Positions 15,595 to 19,790 of a stretch of 19,790 bases of DNA are shown in pieces; within the stretch, counting starts at the first letter, position 1; each line of letters starts with the position of its first letter. Made by a program: the position numbers and the translations under genes. This DNA is from CAYMFD01 sp964389475 (GTDB taxonomy: Bacteria > Bacteroidota > Bacteroidia > Chitinophagales > Saprospiraceae), in assembly GCA_964389475.1 (NCBI GenBank), contig CAYMFD010000072.1:1-19790 (forward strand), read 5' to 3'. The notes under the pieces are model-generated. The model made no database searches. It was given only the letters and a program-made list of their open reading frames with translations, and was not told the DNA's origin.

Positions 15595-15694
15595 NNNNNN
15601 NNNNNNNNNNNNNNNNNNNNNNNNNNNNNNNNNNNNNNNNNNNNNNNNNNNNNNNNNNNNNNNNNNNNNNNNNNNNNNNNNNNNNNNNNNNNNN
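15595..15694. other. Scaffold gap of 100 N
   Basis: Exactly 100 N residues, the conventional placeholder for a gap of unknown length. The true distance between the two sides is unknown. Confidence 0.97.
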
Positions 15695-15695
15695 G

Positions 15696-15716
15696 CCAAC
15701 AGCGCCAATAACGCTA
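15696..15716. repeat. Interspersed repeat, copy 2
   Basis: Matches 14786-14806 at 18 of 21 positions in the same orientation and ends 10 nt before the transketolase stop codon at 15727. It touches the gap, so the unit may be longer. Confidence 0.5.
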
Positions 15717-15726
15717 ATCAACCTAT

Positions 15727-17763
15727 CTACTTCCCTAACAAGTCCTTAACCTGTTGCACAACGTTGTCCGAAGTATAGCCAAACTTCTCATCGAGCACGG
15801 TATACGGTGCCGAGTAACCGAAGTGCTGCATGCCGAATACCTTGCCTTTAGCACCGACGAGTCCCTGCAAGGTTACAGGTAGTCCGGCTGTAAGACCGAA
15901 TACGGGTTTGCTATCATCGATAACCTCGCCTTGGTAGGCTACATCCTGGTCCCGGAAGAGGCCCTCCGATGGTACAGATGCGATGGCGGGCTTGATGCCA
16001 GCGGCCTCTAGTTCGTCGATGGCATCGATGAGTGTCGCCACCTCCGATCCATTAGCCACTAGCGTGACGTGGGCAGTGCTAGGATCTCCATATACTAGAT
16101 ATCCGCCCTTCTCCGCTTGTGTAGCCTCTCGCCTTCTGGTGGTATTACCCTTAGCTGGGAGGTCTTTGATGTTCTGGCGACTGAGGATGAGACCACCAGG
16201 TCTGTTGTCTAGTTCCAGCAGTTGCTGCCAGCAGGCTACTGCCTCTGCGCTATCTGCAGGACGTAGTGCGACGAATGACCGACGACCGCTGTGGTTATGT
16301 AGTTGCTCTAGAAGTCGCAGCTGTGCCTCCTGCTCGATAGGCTGGTGGGTAGGGCCGTCTTCACCTACTCGAAATGCATCATGCGTCCAGAGGAACTTCA
16401 CTGGCGTCTCCATGAGTGCAGCCACTCGCAGGACGGGTTTCATATAATCGCTAAAGGCAAAGAAGGTCGCACATACAGGTATGACGCCTCCGTGCAGGGC
16501 CATACCCGTACACATGGCCGCCATAGTCAGCTCACTCACACCAGCTTGCAAAAATCCACCGGTGAAGTCTCCTTTGGCAAAGGCGGATGACTTCTTGAGG
16601 AAACCGTCCGTCTTGTCACTATTACTGAGATCCGCAGAACTGACGATCATATTTTCTACGTGGTCTGCCATGTAGCCGAGCACCTTGCTACTTGCATTAC
16701 GCGTCGCTTCGTTTTCGCCCAGCGCTATGCCGTGCCAGTCTAGTTCTGGCAGTACGCCATCGTAGAAGTCGTCCATCTTGGCAGCTAGGCCAGGATTAGA
16801 GGCACGCCAAGCAGCTTCGACCTTGGCCTGCTCTGCGACATCCGCTCTTTTCTCATCGAGGGCTACCTTGTAGTGCTCTGCTACATCTGCGAATACTGCA
16901 AATGGCTGATCTGGATCACCTCCGAGGTGCTTGATCGTATCGGGGAAAGAGGCATTACTCTTGCCTAGTGGCTTGCCGTGTGTCTCTACCTGTCCCTCAT
17001 GCGAGCTACCGTCTGCCTTGACTGCACCTAGACCCATGATGGTCTTACCTATGATGAGAGAGGGTCTATCCTCGTCATCTTGGCAAGCCTCGATAGCGTC
17101 GCGGATGGCGTCATGGTCATTACCATCGATCGTGATGACGTGCCAGCCCCATGCCTCATATTTCGCAGCTGTATCCTCGGTCATCACCTCATCTACCTCC
17201 GTAGATAGCTGTATATCATTGGCATCATAAAACATGATGAGCTTGCCTAGGCCTAGGTGACCTGCTAGTCGACCTACACCTTGAGAGATCTCCTCCTGTA
17301 CACCACCATCACTGATGTATAGGTAGGTGTAGTGGCTCATCCACTCACCGAAGCGAGCTGCTAAGAATCGCTCTGCGACAGCTGCACCGGCCCCAAATGC
17401 ATGTCCGAGACCTAGTGGTCCAGATGTGTTTTCGATACCACGCTTGGTATCTACCTCTGGGTGACCAGGTGTCGGTGACTTCCACTGTCTGAAATTAGTC
17501 AAGTCATCCATCGATAAAGCACCGATCAGGTGTAGCTGACTATAGAGCATAGCCGACATGTGTCCTGGATCTAAGAAGAAGCGATCTCGATGGCGCCACT
17601 CTAGATTATCAGGGTCAAATCGCAAGTACTCGCTATACAGCACATGTATGAAATCAGCACCACCCATGGGGCCGCCCGGGTGACCGCTACTGGCTTTTTC
17701 GACCATCGCGGCACTCAGTATTCTGATATTGTCCGCTGCTCTTAGGGAAGTTGTCTTGCTCAC
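15727..17763 (-). CDS. tkt: Transketolase
   Basis: This cytoplasmic thiamine-diphosphate enzyme moves two-carbon units between ketose and aldose phosphates in the non-oxidative pentose phosphate pathway. The 678 residues cover all three domains in one chain. Visible active-site residues are His28 (HPGG), His68, His101, GPLGLG at 115-120, the cofactor/metal motif with Asp152 and Glu157, Asn182 in DAND, Arg355 and Ser358, the cofactor-activating Glu411 (GVSE, where many relatives have GVRE), and HDAF..GEDGPTHQP with His461, Asp469 and His473. The start is GTG at 17763; no ATG lies nearby in frame. It has a candidate promoter of its own at 17800-17826 and a 117-nt gap to the next gene, so it probably forms a separate unit. 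Confidence 0.97.
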   Translation of the reverse strand: MSKTTSLRAADNIRILSAAMVEKASSGHPGGPMGGADFIHVLYSEYLRFDPDNLEWRHRDRFFLDPGHMSAMLYSQLHLIGALSMDDLTNFRQWKSPTPGHPEVDTKRGIENTSGPLGLGHAFGAGAAVAERFLAARFGEWMSHYTYLYISDGGVQEEISQGVGRLAGHLGLGKLIMFYDANDIQLSTEVDEVMTEDTAAKYEAWGWHVITIDGNDHDAIRDAIEACQDDEDRPSLIIGKTIMGLGAVKADGSSHEGQVETHGKPLGKSNASFPDTIKHLGGDPDQPFAVFADVAEHYKVALDEKRADVAEQAKVEAAWRASNPGLAAKMDDFYDGVLPELDWHGIALGENEATRNASSKVLGYMADHVENMIVSSADLSNSDKTDGFLKKSSAFAKGDFTGGFLQAGVSELTMAAMCTGMALHGGVIPVCATFFAFSDYMKPVLRVAALMETPVKFLWTHDAFRVGEDGPTHQPIEQEAQLRLLEQLHNHSGRRSFVALRPADSAEAVACWQQLLELDNRPGGLILSRQNIKDLPAKGNTTRRREATQAEKGGYLVYGDPSTAHVTLVANGSEVATLIDAIDELEAAGIKPAIASVPSEGLFRDQDVAYQGEVIDDSKPVFGLTAGLPVTLQGLVGAKGKVFGMQHFGYSAPYTVLDEKFGYTSDNVVQQVKDLLGK

Positions 17764-17799
17764 TGCTGACTCGTTTTATGGTGAAGTGATAAGGAGCCA

Positions 17800-17826
17800 C
17801 AAAAGTAGACAGATATTAATCTACTT
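17800..17826 (-). promoter_or_regulatory. Candidate promoter and overlapping inverted repeat for transketolase
   Basis: On the minus strand TACTTTTG (complement of 17800-17807) is a full match to the Bacteroidota -7 consensus TAnnTTTG, 36 nt upstream of the GTG. A clear -33 TTG is not seen. A 7-bp inverted repeat (17803-17809 with 17820-17826, 10-nt spacer) overlaps the box and could be an operator. Confidence 0.45.
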
Positions 17827-17880
17827 CATATATGAGTTGCTGACATGTTATAAACAATAATCACTCGGTAGTGGTATCAC

Positions 17881-19227
17881 TCACTGACGGAGGATGATCC
17901 TCCCATCTACTAGGGCAGCATGAGTCGTGGTGACCGAGTCGCATTGCAAGCTCACGCGGGCATATCGGGCAAAATAAGCGTGGATCGCCCAGTCGTCACA
18001 GAGGGCTTGATCAGCACTGATGACCTGCTCGTCTTCCACGTGGAGGTCTATTGCTATTATGTCCTCTATAATGGCTTGATTCCTAGCATACCCGCCTGCA
18101 TTAGCAACCATGATTATAGAGCTGACCAGGATTATGGCTAGCCCTGTCAGACCCAGGGCAGTCCTCCACTTTTGGGTAATGTGCGACTTAGTGGCTACTA
18201 AGTACGGCATGCTCCAGTAGGCGATCGCCATCGTATAAAACGGTAGTGATGGTAGTAGGTAGAAGCGACGCTGCTTTAGAGATATGATCAGTGGGACAGA
18301 TGCACTTATGCCGACGAGTAGTAGAAACCCAATTTTGCGCCGATCGAGGCCAGTCAGCTGTACTGCGTTTGAGAAGCGCCTACTGATACCCCATACGATG
18401 ATAGCGAGTGCTAGTGGTACTACGATTTCTAATGCGAGGTCGAGGAGTAACTCCAATCGGTTAGTCGCTGTGATCTCTCGCTCACCGGCTAGCGACGGTA
18501 GGAGCTGTGCCTCTAGGTACTGCGTGAAGATATTTCGTGTGACCTCGACCTGCAGGAGTATAATGCTCATTAAGGCGAAACCGATTATGGGCACCGTGCC
18601 TATGCTAAAGCGTTTAAAGTCTATCCGAGTGCAGATTGCATACAATAGTGGGGCGGTAACGGTAAAAGCTCCAGTGGGACCTTTGCACCATACGGCTGTC
18701 ATCGTGAGTGCAGCACATACTACGGCCCATCCTACGGAGGTCTTGTCGATGGCCTTAATGCCACCGTATACAGCCCAGATACAGAAGGCGGTCATGCTTA
18801 CCTCTAGGGTATGTTCGCGGTACGACCAGAATACCAAAGGTATCGTGATGTATAGAAAGCATAGCCATGCGGACGAGATACCGCCACCAGTGAGGTAGTG
18901 CCAGAGCTTACGCATGCCTAGTAGCGATATGCCTAGTACTATAAGGCAGTATAGTCGCTCTACCCAGAAGTGCTGGCCGAGTACGTCAAAAAACCAAGAC
19001 TCTATGATAAGACCAAGGGGTAGGTGCTCATAAAAGATAGGCCCTAGGTAAGTCGTGTAAAACGGTGCATCGTAACTGCCTATCCCATCAGCTAACATAC
19101 TGCTGACTGCAGCATAGGTGATGCCGTCCAGAAACATCCCATGCTGCAGGAGTGTGGGTAGCAGCAAGACACATACTACGCCGGTGGCCAGTAGGCGACC
19201 ATAGTGTCTAGAGCACCAGCCTAGCAA
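17881..19227 (-). CDS. GT-C fold membrane glycosyltransferase (ArnT/PMT-like)
   Basis: The product has 448 residues with about eleven hydrophobic segments in the N-terminal 370 residues and a soluble C-terminal tail. The first extracytoplasmic loop holds the features of lipid-linked sugar transferases of the ArnT/PMT_2 group: an acidic residue just after the first helix (Asp34 in MFLDGITYA) and an EHLPLG motif (Glu67) where relatives have EKPPL. Such enzymes move a sugar from a polyprenyl-phosphate donor to lipid A, glycan or protein; the acceptor here is unknown. The start is a TTG at 19227, because no ATG or GTG precedes the first helix in frame; the ATG at Met31 would remove that helix. 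It overlaps the upstream DUF2461 gene by 7 nt and is probably cotranscribed with it. Confidence 0.8.
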   Translation of the reverse strand: MLGWCSRHYGRLLATGVVCVLLLPTLLQHGMFLDGITYAAVSSMLADGIGSYDAPFYTTYLGPIFYEHLPLGLIIESWFFDVLGQHFWVERLYCLIVLGISLLGMRKLWHYLTGGGISSAWLCFLYITIPLVFWSYREHTLEVSMTAFCIWAVYGGIKAIDKTSVGWAVVCAALTMTAVWCKGPTGAFTVTAPLLYAICTRIDFKRFSIGTVPIIGFALMSIILLQVEVTRNIFTQYLEAQLLPSLAGEREITATNRLELLLDLALEIVVPLALAIIVWGISRRFSNAVQLTGLDRRKIGFLLLVGISASVPLIISLKQRRFYLLPSLPFYTMAIAYWSMPYLVATKSHITQKWRTALGLTGLAIILVSSIIMVANAGGYARNQAIIEDIIAIDLHVEDEQVISADQALCDDWAIHAYFARYARVSLQCDSVTTTHAALVDGRIILRQ

Positions 19228-19790
19228 AGCGGCACGCCATTTTCGTCCGTCGTCAGTACATCGGTCATCAGGTCTAGGAAGGGTCGCATGGCTAGGTAGT
19301 CGCTCACAATAGTGCTGACGAAGGAGACACTCAGGACCTCCTTCTGTGGTATAGGTCTGGTCAGTAAGAACTGCTTGTAGCGCAATAGGTCGATGTTGGG
19401 ATTGTCTCGTTTATACCCCTGTGGTGCCGTCTTGACCTGGTCGCCTTCTAGGCTGCCAAATCGCTCTAGTAGGACCTTATCCGCTAGTGCCTGTCTGAAT
19501 GCATCTCCATCTCGGTCTATCTCTTGCCGGATACGCTTGAGGTCTTGCTTCTCTGGCCCGAAAAAGCCACCTGCCACCATACTGCCTGACCCCATGATAC
19601 GCAGATAGTAGCCACCACGCAGTTCTGGTTTTTTACGGGTGAGACCTAGGCTGAGGTGGGTGTTGTAGGGAGTCTTGTCCTTGCTAAAGCGTATGTCACG
19701 ATTGATACGCCAGATCTTATGCTTGGTGATATTATCCACCTCATTCATCGCCTCTACTAGATCGAGAGCGAAGGCCTTCCAGTTATCACG
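19221..19790 (-). CDS. DUF2461 family protein, 5' end cut by window
   Basis: 189 residues are visible and the frame stays open to the window edge: RDNWKAFALDLVEA precedes the first ATG at 19748, so the true start lies outside. The family signature is clear in WRINRDIRFSKDKTPYNTH, followed by GGYYLRI, GSMVAGGFFGPE and a C-terminal part with TAPQGYKRDNPNIDLLRYKQF. Proteins of this family are about 220 residues long and widespread in Bacteroidota; their biochemical function is not established. The stop overlaps the start of the downstream glycosyltransferase by 7 nt, which suggests cotranscription but not necessarily a shared function. Confidence 0.9.
   Translation of the reverse strand, partial: RDNWKAFALDLVEAMNEVDNITKHKIWRINRDIRFSKDKTPYNTHLSLGLTRKKPELRGGYYLRIMGSGSMVAGGFFGPEKQDLKRIRQEIDRDGDAFRQALADKVLLERFGSLEGDQVKTAPQGYKRDNPNIDLLRYKQFLLTRPIPQKEVLSVSFVSTIVSDYLAMRPFLDLMTDVLTTDENGVPLC

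Noticed and set aside
15499..15749. Open frames running across the N run on both strands
   Set aside because: They exist only because N codons are not read as stops.
15983..16447. 154-codon open frame on the + strand opposite transketolase
   Set aside because: Antisense shadow of a highly conserved enzyme, with Ser/Cys/Arg-rich translation typical of such shadows.
18284..18898. 204-codon open frame on the + strand opposite the glycosyltransferase gene
   Set aside because: Low-complexity, Ser/Arg/Thr-rich translation with no family features; antisense shadow of a well-supported membrane protein gene.

Overview
The window carries most of a division and cell-wall (dcw) cluster of a member of the Bacteroidota, followed by an unrelated set of genes on the opposite strand. 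Four things point to the phylum: an FtsL of the Bacteroidota type, a division transpeptidase with a C-terminal PASTA domain, an FtsZ ending in NSYLTGKVD (close to the NS(F/Y)L...VD tail of Bacteroidota FtsZ), and almost no Shine-Dalgarno sites but at least one TAnnTTTG-type promoter box. A Saprospiria-like lineage would fit, but that is a guess. The DNA is rich in CTAG and in ATA, CTA and GTA codons. A run of exactly 100 N shows that this is a draft assembly.

Positions 1-14551 (+ strand) hold ftsL (5' end cut), ftsI, murE, mraY, murD, ftsW, murG, murC, ftsQ, ftsA and ftsZ. MurC, MurD and MurE build the UDP-MurNAc-peptide; the DNPR motif in MurE indicates meso-diaminopimelate. MraY and MurG make lipid I and lipid II, FtsW and FtsI polymerise and crosslink septal peptidoglycan, and FtsL/FtsQ/FtsA/FtsZ form the divisome scaffold. 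From mraY to ftsQ the genes are packed with gaps of 2-5 nt or overlaps of 17 nt. The run is broken by a 431-nt gene-free stretch between murE and mraY, which holds a likely terminator and several hairpins, and by a 192-nt stretch between ftsQ and ftsA, also with hairpins. ftsW and murC have no ATG, GTG or TTG that could start a full-length protein; both have a well-placed ATC.

Positions 14552-15726 hold a strong terminator after ftsZ, a small predicted outer-membrane protein on the minus strand, short degenerate repeats, and the scaffold gap at 15595-15694. Two copies of a repeat lie 9-10 nt beyond the stop codons of the two minus-strand genes on either side.

Positions 15727-19790 (- strand) hold a transketolase, a GT-C (ArnT/PMT-like) membrane glycosyltransferase and a DUF2461 protein cut by the window end. 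The last two overlap and probably form one transcription unit. Linkage of this block to the dcw cluster depends on the scaffold join.

I found no CRISPR array, transposase, phage gene, RNA gene or defence system. No wholly new gene system is visible. The unusual parts are the start codons of ftsW and murC, the structured leaders inside the cluster, and the paired repeats around the gap.
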